64,000 nucleotides of DNA from CAISIP01 sp038326025 (GCA_038326025.1 JBBQJP010000002.1:85840-149839); one strand, 5' to 3'; numbered from the stretch's first letter, positions 1-8,087 are shown. The notes: generated by a model from the sequence alone, not told the origin. Program-made: numbers and translations.

Positions 1-1317
1 TTGGCCAATCTGCAGACCGCGCTGGACATGCTGGACTTCCCGGATCTGGAGCCCGACATGCGCACCCGCTTTCTGGCCGTGGTGCGGGAGGAGACCGCAA
101 CATTGAGCGAGAAGGTGCAGACGCTGGCGCTACAGGCGTCAACCGGACTGAAAACCCGCTGGCCGATGGAGGACATGCGCGGTACAGACCTGATGGCTGC
201 CATCAGCCGGCGCATGGGCATGTTGCCGGCCATGCAGGTTACACAGGGTCCGGTCAACGCGACGCTGTGGTTGCGCGTGGACAGCTTCTCGCTGATGCAG
301 GCGCTGGTCTACCTTGCTTCGCGGCTGGCGCAGGAATTCGACATAACGCAGGCGACGCTGCGCCTGACACGCTCGGGCCACCATGCCCATCTCGATCTGG
401 TGTGGCACGGCACGGTGATGAGCACCGAGACCGTCATGGCCTGGGAGCTGGATTCGATCCGCGTCGGCGACGCATCCACGCCACTGACAGTGCGCGACGT
501 GGTCGACCGTCACGGCGGTGCGTTCTGGTTCGAGCGTGAAAGGTCCCGGCACGAAGCGCTGTTTCGCTTCCTGCTGCCGCTCGCCGGCGCCGGTGCCAGC
601 GAGGCCGAGGCGCAAACCGCGCAGCAGGCCGGCGGGTCGGCAGAACCGATTGAGAGCCGTCCGGCGTTCTACGACTTCGACCTGTTCCAGGCGTCCGACA
701 TGGCGCGCGCCTTGCAGGACCGCCGCCTGGACGACCTGACCTATACCGTCTTTGACACCGAGACCACGGGACTGGAGCCGTCCAAGGGGGACGAGATCAT
801 CCAGATCGGGGCGACCCGCATTGTCAACGGCAAGTTGTTGCACCACGAAGGGTTCGAGCAGTTGATAGACCCGCATCGGCCGATACCGAGCGCCTCCACG
901 CGCATCCACGGAATTACCAGCGCCATGGTACGCGGCCAGCCCCTCATCCAGGAAGTGCTCAGGGCCTTTCACGCCTATGGCCACGACACCATTCTGGTGG
1001 CGCACAACGCAGCCTTCGACATGCGCTTCCTGCAGCTCAAGGAAGCCGACAGCGGCGTGCGCTTCGATCAGCCAGTGCTCGACACGCTGCTGCTGTCGGA
1101 TATTGCCCATCCGAATCAGGAGTCGCATGCACTCGAAGCGATTGCGCAACGTCTGGGTGTGGCTATGGCCAAGCGCCACACCGCGCTGGCCGATGCCATC
1201 GTCACCGCCGAGGTGTTCCTCAAGTTGGTGCCATTGCTGGCCGACAAGGGTATCCATACGCTGGGGCAGGCGCGCGCGGCAGCCCAGCAAAGCCGATTCG
1301 CCCGCGTGCGCTATTGA
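1..1317 (+). CDS. DNA polymerase III epsilon-type 3'-5' exonuclease fused to a histidine-kinase-like region (5' end probably outside window)
   Basis: The C-terminal half is a DEDDh exonuclease domain (about residues 245-430): FDTETTG at 251-257 gives the first metal-binding Asp/Glu pair (D252, E254), HNAAFD at 335-340 the third Asp, and RHTALAD at 392-398 the catalytic His393 and Asp398. The N-terminal ~190 residues look like a degenerate HisKA/ATPase module (a helical stretch near 25-45, then an HATPase-like fold around 90-195) but show no phosphoacceptor HExxT/P motif and no convincing N/G boxes. Exonuclease/kinase-like fusions of this kind occur in Burkholderiales; they are proofreading-type nucleases not known to be part of the replicase core. 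The frame is open from base 1 with TTG as first codon, so the true start, possibly with a membrane or sensor region, may lie upstream. Confidence 0.8.
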   Translation: MANLQTALDMLDFPDLEPDMRTRFLAVVREETATLSEKVQTLALQASTGLKTRWPMEDMRGTDLMAAISRRMGMLPAMQVTQGPVNATLWLRVDSFSLMQALVYLASRLAQEFDITQATLRLTRSGHHAHLDLVWHGTVMSTETVMAWELDSIRVGDASTPLTVRDVVDRHGGAFWFERERSRHEALFRFLLPLAGAGASEAEAQTAQQAGGSAEPIESRPAFYDFDLFQASDMARALQDRRLDDLTYTVFDTETTGLEPSKGDEIIQIGATRIVNGKLLHHEGFEQLIDPHRPIPSASTRIHGITSAMVRGQPLIQEVLRAFHAYGHDTILVAHNAAFDMRFLQLKEADSGVRFDQPVLDTLLLSDIAHPNQESHALEAIAQRLGVAMAKRHTALADAIVTAEVFLKLVPLLADKGIHTLGQARAAAQQSRFARVRY

Positions 1318-1364
1318 AGGTATGTACGCGCCTGGTTTGCACGCGCCTGCGCACGGCAACAGAC

Positions 1365-2027
1365 TCAGGTGCAGGGGCGCAGTGTCTTGCCAGCCAGTGC
1401 AGGGCGGAGCGCGTCGACGCGGGGGCGCACCGCATCGTCGACCTGCTGGATGCGAAACATGCTGGCGCGGATCTCGGCCCGCTCCTGCACCACCTGGGCT
1501 GTGCGCACACCCCGCTTGACCAGCGCAGCGAGTTCTGTACTGGCCCTGGCCTGCGAATCGAACCCGCCCAGAGACAGGCCATTGGCCAAGGCCGGATTGT
1601 CGATTGGCTCGATCCGCAGCTTCAGCGCGATTAACTCCGCGCGCTTGCGCGCCAGCGTCTGCGCGTCCGCGTACTGGCCCAGGTAGACGATCCAGCGTGC
1701 CGGCTCCGAGACGTCCTCGAACGCCCAGCTTCCGGGCGGCAATAGCGTCTGCGCACTCTGGCGCAATACGGCTGACTGGATGTCGTCGAACAGACCCGCC
1801 TGCAGGCACTGAATCGCAGCCTGTAGCACCGGCGCCGGTTCGACCGCACCGACACGCACAGGGTCGGCCGACTCGATGATGAGCAGTTCCGGCCTGATCT
1901 GCTGGTTCAGTCGATCCGGCTCGCCCTGCTGCATCGGCGCGAAGCCGTAGGCCTGCAGCATGTGATGCGACCACGCGTAATAAACCGCATTGAGCAGGAC
2001 CAGCAGAAGAGCCAGGGAACGCAGCAC
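1365..2027 (-). CDS. SPOR-domain membrane-anchored protein
   Basis: A 220-residue protein with one N-terminal hydrophobic segment (residues 4-19) and a C-terminal SPOR-like domain (about 110-185), beginning at the ARWIVYLGQYAD stretch and continuing with the alternating strand-helix pattern of that family. SPOR domains bind denuded peptidoglycan glycan strands, so a periplasmic cell-envelope or septal role is likely. Translation starts with GTG; no strong ribosome binding site is visible, and the start is 12 bp after the birA stop, so it is probably translated from the birA transcript. In many Burkholderiales a type III pantothenate kinase (coaX) sits between birA and a gene of this type; here it is absent. 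Confidence 0.7.
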   Translation of the reverse strand: MLRSLALLLVLLNAVYYAWSHHMLQAYGFAPMQQGEPDRLNQQIRPELLIIESADPVRVGAVEPAPVLQAAIQCLQAGLFDDIQSAVLRQSAQTLLPPGSWAFEDVSEPARWIVYLGQYADAQTLARKRAELIALKLRIEPIDNPALANGLSLGGFDSQARASTELAALVKRGVRTAQVVQERAEIRASMFRIQQVDDAVRPRVDALRPALAGKTLRPCT

Positions 2028-2039
2028 GTTTTGTCGAAT

Positions 2040-2852
2040 TCAGGATGGGGTGTCGGTCGATGCGCCAAACGGGCGCACACTGACTTCGGCACTGGTGACG
2101 GTTTGCATACCGGCCGAAGTATGCACCAGCAGGCCACCCGCGTCGTCGACGCCGCGCGCCGTTGCGCGGCGGCCATCGCTCAGCGTCACCTGCTGCGCAT
2201 GCAATACATCGCACTGCGCAAATGCGTCCCGGAACGGGATGAAACCCTGGGCCTCGAACACCATCACCGCCTGCACCAGGGCCGGCGCGACCCGTTGCAG
2301 CACGGCTGGCGCCGTGATGTCCGGCAGCAACTCGTGCAGGCACGCCGGTGGGGTCGACAGTCCGTCGGGGTCACGGGGTGCGATATTGATACCCACACCA
2401 ATAACGGTATGGCGCCCCTGCGCCGTGCTTGCGGTCTCGATCAGGATACCGGCGAGCTTGCGCCCCTCAAACCAGATGTCATTCGGCCATTTCAGTCCGA
2501 GCCGGGGGTGCAGGCTGCGTGCAATCGCCACCCCGACTGCCAGCGAGAGGCCCGACCAGCTTTGCGGCGCCAACGCTACACCCAGCGAAAAGGTCAGCGA
2601 CGCCCAGGACGCTGGCGCATGGCCGTCCCCGGCAGCGCCGGTTGCCGACCCGCTTTGCCACTGGCGCCCCATGCGACCACGGCCTGCCGTCTGGCGCTCG
2701 GCCACCAGCAAGCAGGGCCCTGTACGCCCGGCGCGGGCCCGGCGCATCAATTCGGTGTTGGTCGAATCGATCTCGGGCAATACCTCCACCACGAGTCCGG
2801 GCATTACGGTCGCCAGCGATCCGGTCAGGGCCTGCGCTGGCCAGAATGTCAT
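2040..2852 (-). CDS. birA: biotin--[acetyl-CoA-carboxylase] ligase
   Basis: Activates biotin with ATP to biotinyl-AMP and transfers it to the lysine of the acetyl-CoA carboxylase carrier protein. The GRGRMGRQW biotin/adenylate loop and the KWPNDIW strand that holds the catalytic lysine are both present, followed by the small C-terminal SH3-like domain. There is no N-terminal helix-turn-helix, so this is a monofunctional class I ligase and not a biotin-operon repressor. I chose the ATG at 2852 (270 residues, preceded by an AGGTG-like site); an upstream in-frame TTG at 2912 would add 20 residues of unlikely composition. It lies between the SET gene and the SPOR gene, all on the minus strand. 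Confidence 0.9.
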   Translation of the reverse strand: MTFWPAQALTGSLATVMPGLVVEVLPEIDSTNTELMRRARAGRTGPCLLVAERQTAGRGRMGRQWQSGSATGAAGDGHAPASWASLTFSLGVALAPQSWSGLSLAVGVAIARSLHPRLGLKWPNDIWFEGRKLAGILIETASTAQGRHTVIGVGINIAPRDPDGLSTPPACLHELLPDITAPAVLQRVAPALVQAVMVFEAQGFIPFRDAFAQCDVLHAQQVTLSDGRRATARGVDDAGGLLVHTSAGMQTVTSAEVSVRPFGASTDTPS

Positions 2853-2927
2853 GCCGGCACCTGTGTCCAGGCCGTGCCGCAACTCACCGTCATGCCGGGT
2901 CTCGCCTTGCAAATGCCAATCGAGGGA

Positions 2928-3416
2928 TCAACGGCCCCGCGACTTGGGGGCGAGCAAGGTGCCACGGCACTGCTTTGCACCACACCAGCAGGGGTACTCG
3001 GCCTTGAGCTTCTTGGTATAGCGCTCGTCGATGATCAGGCCGTAGTCGTAGTTGAGCTCCTCACCGGCCTTGATGTTGCGCAGTGCCTTGATGAAAACCC
3101 GACCGCCGTCTTCGTCGGCCTCGCAGTTCGGCTGGCAGGAGTGGTTGATCCAGCGCGAGGAGTTGCCACCAAACAGCGCGTCGATGACCCGCTTTTCGTC
3201 GACGTGGAAATAGAACGTGTGATTCGGGTCACTCGCATCATGCGGGTGGCGCCGTTGCGCCTCTGTCCACTGGATGATCTCGCCCACATATTCAATGATG
3301 GTCTCGCCCTGTGCAATATCCTGCGCGGCGAATACGCCCTTACCATGCACGCCCGAGCGGCGGGTCTGAATGCGGCGACCGGCGGCCGATGGCGTTTTGG
3401 AAGTTTTGGCGGGCAC
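2928..3416 (-). CDS. SET-domain protein-lysine N-methyltransferase
   Basis: A compact 162-residue SET protein that would use S-adenosylmethionine to methylate lysine side chains. Visible hallmarks: the N-terminal GVHGKGVFA turn (22-30), EYVGE (42-46), the cofactor/active-site motif NHSCQPNC (91-98), the NYDYG strand with catalytic tyrosine (122-126), and a post-SET cysteine cluster CWC-x4-C (143-150) that together with C98 could bind zinc. The first ~18 residues are basic. It starts with GTG and is transcribed away from topB, with tandem repeats between the two. Bacterial SET proteins of this type are known but their substrates are mostly undetermined. The lysine-rich tail of the neighbouring topoisomerase is an attractive but unproven candidate. 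Confidence 0.85.
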   Translation of the reverse strand: MPAKTSKTPSAAGRRIQTRRSGVHGKGVFAAQDIAQGETIIEYVGEIIQWTEAQRRHPHDASDPNHTFYFHVDEKRVIDALFGGNSSRWINHSCQPNCEADEDGGRVFIKALRNIKAGEELNYDYGLIIDERYTKKLKAEYPCWCGAKQCRGTLLAPKSRGR

Positions 3417-3440
3417 GTTGAAAAATTTGGTAATGTGAAC

Positions 3441-3500
3441 TCGTATGGGCGTGCGCGCATGTGTGCGCGCTCGTATGGGTGTGCGCGTGTGCGCACGCGA
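3441..3500. repeat. two tandem 30-bp copies of an alternating purine-pyrimidine sequence between the SET gene and topB
   Basis: Bases 3441-3470 and 3471-3500 are imperfect direct copies, each starting TCGTATGGG and followed by about 20 bases of nearly strict alternating G/T/C/A (GTGCGCGCATGTGTGCGCGC in copy 1). Such tracts favour left-handed Z-DNA under negative supercoiling. They sit in the divergent promoter region, ending 19 bp before the chosen topB start. They stay open in frame with topB, but encode an Arg/Val/Cys-rich stretch unlike the family N-terminus. Confidence 0.8.
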
Positions 3501-3519
3501 GACTTTGGATTGTAGTCAG

Positions 3520-6510
3520 ATGAAAAACGCAGTTTTGGACAAAAATTCAGTTTTGGGCAAAACCCTGGTCATTGCCGAGAAGCCATCCGTGGCCCAGGAC
3601 ATCGTGCGGGCGCTCACGCCCGTGGCGGGCAAGTTCGAAAAACTCGAGGATCATTTCGAGAGCGAGTCATATGTCGTCACCAGTGCGGTCGGTCACCTGG
3701 TTGAGATCCAGGCGCCCGAGGAGTTCGACGTCAAGCGCGGCAAGTGGAGCTTTGCCAACCTGCCGGTGATTCCGCCGCATTTCGACATCAAGCCGATGGA
3801 CAAGACCAAGAGCCGGCTCAATGCCATCGTCAAGATGGCCAAGCGCAAGGATGTGAACGCCTTCATCAACGCCTGTGACGCCGGGCGCGAAGGCGAGCTG
3901 ATCTTCCGGCTGATCCAGCAATACAGCAAGGTGCAACATCCGGTCAAGCGCCTGTGGCTGCAGTCGATGACGCCGCAGGCGATCCGCGACGGATTCGCCA
4001 ATCTTCGCAGCGACGCGCAGATGTTGCCGCTGGCCGATGCCGCACGTTGCCGCTCCGAGGCCGACTGGCTGGTGGGCATCAACGGCACCCGCGCCATGAC
4101 CGCATTCAACTCGCGCGATGGCGGCTTCTTCCTGACCACAGTGGGACGGGTGCAGACGCCAACGCTGTCGGTGGTGGTTGAACGCGAGGAGAAGATCCGC
4201 AAGTTCATCAGCCGCGACTACTGGGAGATTCACGCCAACTTCAAGGCCCAGGCTGGCGCCTACGACGCCAAATGGTTCGACCCGGGCTGGAAGAAGTCGG
4301 CAGCCAACCTGGCGGCCGGCAACCTGGAAGAGCCCGACCCCGAGCTCAGAGCCGACCGCAAGTGGTCTTTGGCCGAAGCCCAGGCGATTGCCGATGCGGT
4401 GCGCGGCAAGCCCGCCACGGTTACGGAAGAAAGCAAGCCCACGACCCAGGCCAGCCCGCTGCTGTTCGACCTGACCTCGCTGCAACGCGAGGCCAATGGC
4501 AAGTTCGGCTACAGCGCCAAGACCACCTTGTCGATTGCGCAAAGCCTGTACGAACGCCACAAGGCCCTGACCTACCCGCGTACAGACTCCCGCGCGCTGC
4601 CGGAAGACTACGTGCCGGTGGTGCGCGAAACTTTCGAGATGCTGGCCAAGAGCGCGATGAAACATCTGGCGCCCCATGCCGCCACCGCGCTCAAAGGCAA
4701 TTACATCAAGCCGAGCAAGCGCATCTTCGACAACGCCAAGGTAAGCGATCACTTTGCCATCATCCCGACACTGCAGGCACCCCATGGCCTGAGTGAAGCC
4801 GAGCAGAAGGTCTACGACCTGGTGGTACGCCGCTTCATGGCGGTGTTTTTCCCGAGCGCCGAATACCAGGTCACGACCCGCATCTCGCTGGTGGACGTGC
4901 ACAGCTTCAAGACCGAGGGCAAGGTACTGGTCAAGCCGGGCTGGCTGGCCATCTACGGCAAGGAAGCACAAGACGAAACCAAGGACGGCGACGACAAGAG
5001 CGGCGCCAACCTGGTCGCCGTGTTACCGGGCGAAAAAGTGCTTGCGCAGACCGTCAACGCCAAGGGCTTGCAGACCCGGCCACCGGCGAGGTACTCCGAG
5101 GCCACGCTGCTCGGCGCCATGGAAGGCGCTGGCAAGGCGATCGAAGACGACGAGTTGCGTGCGGCGATGCACGAGAAGGGCCTGGGCACGCCTGCCACCC
5201 GCTCGAGCATCATCGAGGGCTTGATCGGCGAGAAATACATGCTGCGCGAAGGCCGCGAACTGATTCCAACCGCCAAGGCGTTCCAGCTCATGACGCTGCT
5301 GCGCGGCCTGGGCGTGGAGGAACTCTCCAAGGCCGAACTCACCGGCGAGTGGGAATACAAGCTGGCCCAGATGGAACACGGCAAGCTCAGCCGGGCAAGT
5401 TTCATGTCCGAAATTGCCGCCATGACCGAGCGCATGGTCAAGAAGGCCAAGGAATACGACCGCGACACGATTCCGGGCGACTACGCCACGTTGGCTGCGC
5501 CCTGCCCGAACTGCGGCGGCGTGATCAAGGAAAACTACCGACGCTATACCTGCACCGGCAAACCCGGTGTTTCGGAGCCCTGCGGCTTTTCGTTTGGCAA
5601 GACGCCCGCCGGACGCACCTTCGAGGTGGCCGAGGTCGAGCAGTTCCTGCGCGACAAGAAGATCGGGCCACTGGAGGGTTTCCGCTCCAAGGCCGGCTGG
5701 CCGTTCACCGCCGAAATGGTGATCAAGTTCGACGAGGAAACCAAGAACTACAAGCTGGAATTCGACTTCGGAGACGACAAGAAGGGCGAGGAAAGCGGCG
5801 AATTGGTCGACTTCACCGGCCAGGAATCGCTCGGCGCCTGCCCCAAATGTGGCGCCGCCGTCTACGAACACGGCAAGAGCTACGTCTGCGAAAAGTCAGT
5901 ACCCACACACGCGCAGGCTACGCCAAGCTGCGACTTCAAGAGTGGGCAGATCATTCTTCAGCAACCGGTGACACGCGAGCAGATGGGCAAATTGCTGGGC
6001 GGCGGCAAGACCGACCTGCTGGACAAGTTCGTCTCGATGCGCACGCGCCGCCCGTTCAAGGCGATGTTGGCCTGGGATGCGGAGGCCGGCAAGGTCGGCT
6101 TCGAATTCGCGCCGTCCAAATTCCCGCCACGCAAGACAGCGGCAGGCGCAGCAGCCAAGACCGGCGCGGTGCCTGCGGCGAAGAAAGCCGCGGTCAAGGC
6201 TCCGGCCAAACGACCGGCCGCCAAAAAGGTTGCCGCCAAGAAGGTTGCCGCCAAGAAGACAGCGGCACCGAAGGCGACCAAGGTCGGTACCTTGCGTCCG
6301 AGCGCCGAACTGGCTGCCGTCATTGGCGACTCGCTGGTCGCGCGCACCGAGGTGGTCAAGAAGTTGTGGGACTACATCAAGGCCAACGGGCTGCAGGATG
6401 CGGCCAACAAACGCGCCATCAATGCCGACGCCAAGCTGATGCCGGTGTTCGGCAAGCCGCAGATCACGATGTTCGAGATGGCAGGGCTGATCGGCAAGCA
6501 CCTGTCCTGA
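3520..6510 (+). CDS. topB: DNA topoisomerase III with lysine-rich linker and C-terminal SWIB/MDM2 domain
   Basis: A 996-residue type IA topoisomerase that cuts one strand and decatenates or unlinks DNA. The Toprim domain begins at TLVIAEKPSVAQ; the active-site tyrosine is Y352 in LTYPRTDSRALP. Two C-terminal zinc-ribbon-like modules follow (CPNCGG from C662; CPKC from C774), then a topoisomerase C-terminal repeat, a Lys/Ala-rich linker (about 888-922, with repeated KKVAA units) and a SWIB/MDM2-type domain (about 925-996; LRPSAELAAV, TEVVKKLWDYI, FEMAGLIGKHL). Start chosen at ATG 3520 because the upstream frame extension (to 3445) is repeat-derived. SWIB is a eukaryotic chromatin-remodelling domain; a fusion to topoisomerase I is known in Chlamydia. 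The lysine tail resembles bacterial histone-like tails. Confidence 0.95.
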   Translation: MKNAVLDKNSVLGKTLVIAEKPSVAQDIVRALTPVAGKFEKLEDHFESESYVVTSAVGHLVEIQAPEEFDVKRGKWSFANLPVIPPHFDIKPMDKTKSRLNAIVKMAKRKDVNAFINACDAGREGELIFRLIQQYSKVQHPVKRLWLQSMTPQAIRDGFANLRSDAQMLPLADAARCRSEADWLVGINGTRAMTAFNSRDGGFFLTTVGRVQTPTLSVVVEREEKIRKFISRDYWEIHANFKAQAGAYDAKWFDPGWKKSAANLAAGNLEEPDPELRADRKWSLAEAQAIADAVRGKPATVTEESKPTTQASPLLFDLTSLQREANGKFGYSAKTTLSIAQSLYERHKALTYPRTDSRALPEDYVPVVRETFEMLAKSAMKHLAPHAATALKGNYIKPSKRIFDNAKVSDHFAIIPTLQAPHGLSEAEQKVYDLVVRRFMAVFFPSAEYQVTTRISLVDVHSFKTEGKVLVKPGWLAIYGKEAQDETKDGDDKSGANLVAVLPGEKVLAQTVNAKGLQTRPPARYSEATLLGAMEGAGKAIEDDELRAAMHEKGLGTPATRSSIIEGLIGEKYMLREGRELIPTAKAFQLMTLLRGLGVEELSKAELTGEWEYKLAQMEHGKLSRASFMSEIAAMTERMVKKAKEYDRDTIPGDYATLAAPCPNCGGVIKENYRRYTCTGKPGVSEPCGFSFGKTPAGRTFEVAEVEQFLRDKKIGPLEGFRSKAGWPFTAEMVIKFDEETKNYKLEFDFGDDKKGEESGELVDFTGQESLGACPKCGAAVYEHGKSYVCEKSVPTHAQATPSCDFKSGQIILQQPVTREQMGKLLGGGKTDLLDKFVSMRTRRPFKAMLAWDAEAGKVGFEFAPSKFPPRKTAAGAAAKTGAVPAAKKAAVKAPAKRPAAKKVAAKKVAAKKTAAPKATKVGTLRPSAELAAVIGDSLVARTEVVKKLWDYIKANGLQDAANKRAINADAKLMPVFGKPQITMFEMAGLIGKHLS

Positions 6511-6524
6511 GCGTCACCGGAACG

Positions 6525-6547
6525 CCGCCCGAGCAAATGTCGGGCGG
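6525..6547 (+). terminator. hairpin after topB
   Basis: A perfect 8-bp inverted repeat, CCGCCCGA and TCGGGCGG with a 7-base loop, 14 bp after the topB stop. It is followed only by TTGGTT, so it is either a weak intrinsic terminator or a 3'-end protecting stem. Confidence 0.6.
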
Positions 6548-6562
6548 TTGGTTCGCCATGAT

Positions 6563-6756
6563 TCACGCGCGGTCGCGCTCCGGCCAGTCCAGCCGGCGCG
6601 GCAGATACCCGTTGTGCACGCCGAGCGGCGTCATCGTGGCCGGCACCAGAAACGAGCGCACTCGGACAGGCGCATGCCGTTGGTGCCGGCCACTTCGAAC
6701 AGGATCGCGCCGCAGAGCTCGAACCAGGCTTGGGCAGGGGTGAGGTTCAACAACAT
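6563..6756 (-). pseudogene. possible remnant of a small membrane-protein gene, frame broken
   Basis: The 322-bp stretch between topB and the cupin gene has no intact gene. On the minus strand from 6756 one frame reads a short hydrophobic segment containing GAILFEVAGTNGMRLSE, which resembles the first helix of SMR/EmrE-type drug exporters. The protein-like reading then seems to continue in another frame (VPATMTPLGVHNGYLPRR) to a stop near 6563. The second part does not look like SMR, so the true parent is uncertain. The rest of the interval holds only the topB hairpin. Confidence 0.3.
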
Positions 6757-6832
6757 GGGGCGCGATGATCCTTTGCGCCATGTGGCGACGTCGGCGGGCC
6801 GGTAATCACCCCCTGACGCCGCAGCCGCAGGT

Positions 6833-7321
6833 TCAGCGGATGAATTGGTCGAGATACTCCACACCCAGCCCGTTTGCTTCATAGTGCGCACGACACAAGG
6901 CGATCTTGCTGAACACGTCTTCGTAACCGGTCTGCTTGCCGTCGGCATCGACATACACCATGGCGCCGTGGATATTGAACAAGGTGATCATTTCGGTCGC
7001 ATCCACCTGCTCGTCCACTACCAGCGTGTGGATCTCACCCGGAGGCTCGTAGACGAAGGAGCCCTCGGATGCGATCCAGTCATGTTCGAGGTAACGCCAG
7101 GCACCCTTGATCACATAACCGGTGACCCATGAAGGGTGGATATGGCGCGACAACACGCCGGACTTGCGCACGCGCAGCAGATTGCACCAACTGCCGGTGA
7201 CGGTGTTGAGCAACAAGGGGCGGAACCATACATCGGGCGCCTGGGGAACCCAGACGCGTTCATCGTCGGGGATGGCCTGGACGGCAATTTCGGGCTGGAT
7301 GCCGGGAAGTTGAACAATCAT
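6833..7321 (-). CDS. cupin-fold protein, 2,4'-dihydroxyacetophenone dioxygenase-like
   Basis: A 162-residue single-domain cupin. The metal-binding pattern is visible: RHIHPSWVTGYVIKGAWRY (His pair in cupin motif 1, with the usual Glu replaced by other residues) and PPGEIHTLV (motif 2 His). Overall length and pattern resemble the 2,4'-dihydroxyacetophenone dioxygenase family, Fe-dependent C-C cleaving enzymes; many members have unknown substrates. ATG start with an AGGA site; 18 bp downstream of the SDR gene and last gene of the long minus-strand operon. A role in ring or keto-acid chemistry at the end of the pathway is inference. Confidence 0.7.
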   Translation of the reverse strand: MIVQLPGIQPEIAVQAIPDDERVWVPQAPDVWFRPLLLNTVTGSWCNLLRVRKSGVLSRHIHPSWVTGYVIKGAWRYLEHDWIASEGSFVYEPPGEIHTLVVDEQVDATEMITLFNIHGAMVYVDADGKQTGYEDVFSKIALCRAHYEANGLGVEYLDQFIR

Positions 7322-7339
7322 GGTGAGGTCCTTTCGCTA

Positions 7340-8077
7340 TCAGGTGATCAGGTAGCCGCCGTCGACCGGCAATACCGTGCCGGTGACGAAGCCGGCCCAC
7401 GGCGAGGCCAGAAACAGCGCAGCGCCGGCAATGTCTTCAGGTGTGCCCCAGCGGCCCATCGGGGTGCGAGCCAGGATCGGCGCGCTGCGGGCTTCGTCCT
7501 GCTGCAATGCGGCGGTCAGCGGGGTCGCGATCCAGCCCGGTGCCAGCGCGTTGACGCGGATGCCGTCGGCCGCATACGCAATGGCCAGCGACTTGGTGAG
7601 CTGGGCCACGCCGCCCTTGCTGGCCGAATACGCGGGCACGAGACCACCACCGAAAAAACTCAGCATCGACGCGGTGTTGATGATGTTGCCCTTGGAGGCG
7701 GCCAGCAAGGTCCGCGCAGCGGCACAGGTGCGCATGCTGCCATTGAGGTTGATGTCGATCACCTGCGCGAACACTTCTGGCTCCAGTTCCTGGCCGCGAC
7801 GGATCACGCCGGCGCAATTGACCAGCACGTCGAGTCGCGTCAAGGCTTTGAAACACGCCAGCACCGCCTCGTCGCTGCGCACCTCGAGCGGCACCACGTC
7901 GATTCCGGCCAGCGCCGGATCTGCCTGTGCGGTCTTCACGCCCTCGGCGTTGGCACCGGTGACGGTCACCTTGGCGCCCAGTCGGTGGAAGGCCGCGCCG
8001 ATACCGGCGCCGATGCCACTGGAGCCACCCACCACCAAGACGCGTTTGTCCCGGAAAAAATCGATACCGTCTGTCAT
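7340..8077 (-). CDS. short-chain dehydrogenase/reductase (SDR)
   Basis: A classical 245-residue SDR using NAD(P)(H). The cofactor loop is GGSSGIG (17-23, an unusual Gly in place of the first Thr), NCAG is at 87-90, N110 supports the active site, and the catalytic S137, Y150 and K154 (YSASK) are intact. The C-terminal PVDGGYL is typical for the 3-oxoacyl-ACP-reductase/glucose-dehydrogenase subgroup. Good GAGGAG ribosome site before ATG. It lies 10 bp after the HAD phosphatase gene, so it is co-transcribed with the glutamylation-type cluster. The substrate cannot be read from the sequence. Confidence 0.85.
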   Translation of the reverse strand: MTDGIDFFRDKRVLVVGGSSGIGAGIGAAFHRLGAKVTVTGANAEGVKTAQADPALAGIDVVPLEVRSDEAVLACFKALTRLDVLVNCAGVIRRGQELEPEVFAQVIDINLNGSMRTCAAARTLLAASKGNIINTASMLSFFGGGLVPAYSASKGGVAQLTKSLAIAYAADGIRVNALAPGWIATPLTAALQQDEARSAPILARTPMGRWGTPEDIAGAALFLASPWAGFVTGTVLPVDGGYLIT

Positions 8078-8087
8078 TCGTCTCTCC

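Noticed and set aside
139..2343. 734-residue minus-strand open frame
   Set aside because: Antisense to the exonuclease and out of frame with the SPOR and birA genes; composition is shadow-like.
1962..3515. 517-residue plus-strand open frame
   Set aside because: Antisense to birA and the SET gene, whose catalytic motifs are intact.
3445..3519. Longer topB start
   Set aside because: Encodes only the tandem repeat (Arg/Val/Cys-rich) and does not match the family N-terminus; ATG 3520 is closer to the Toprim start.
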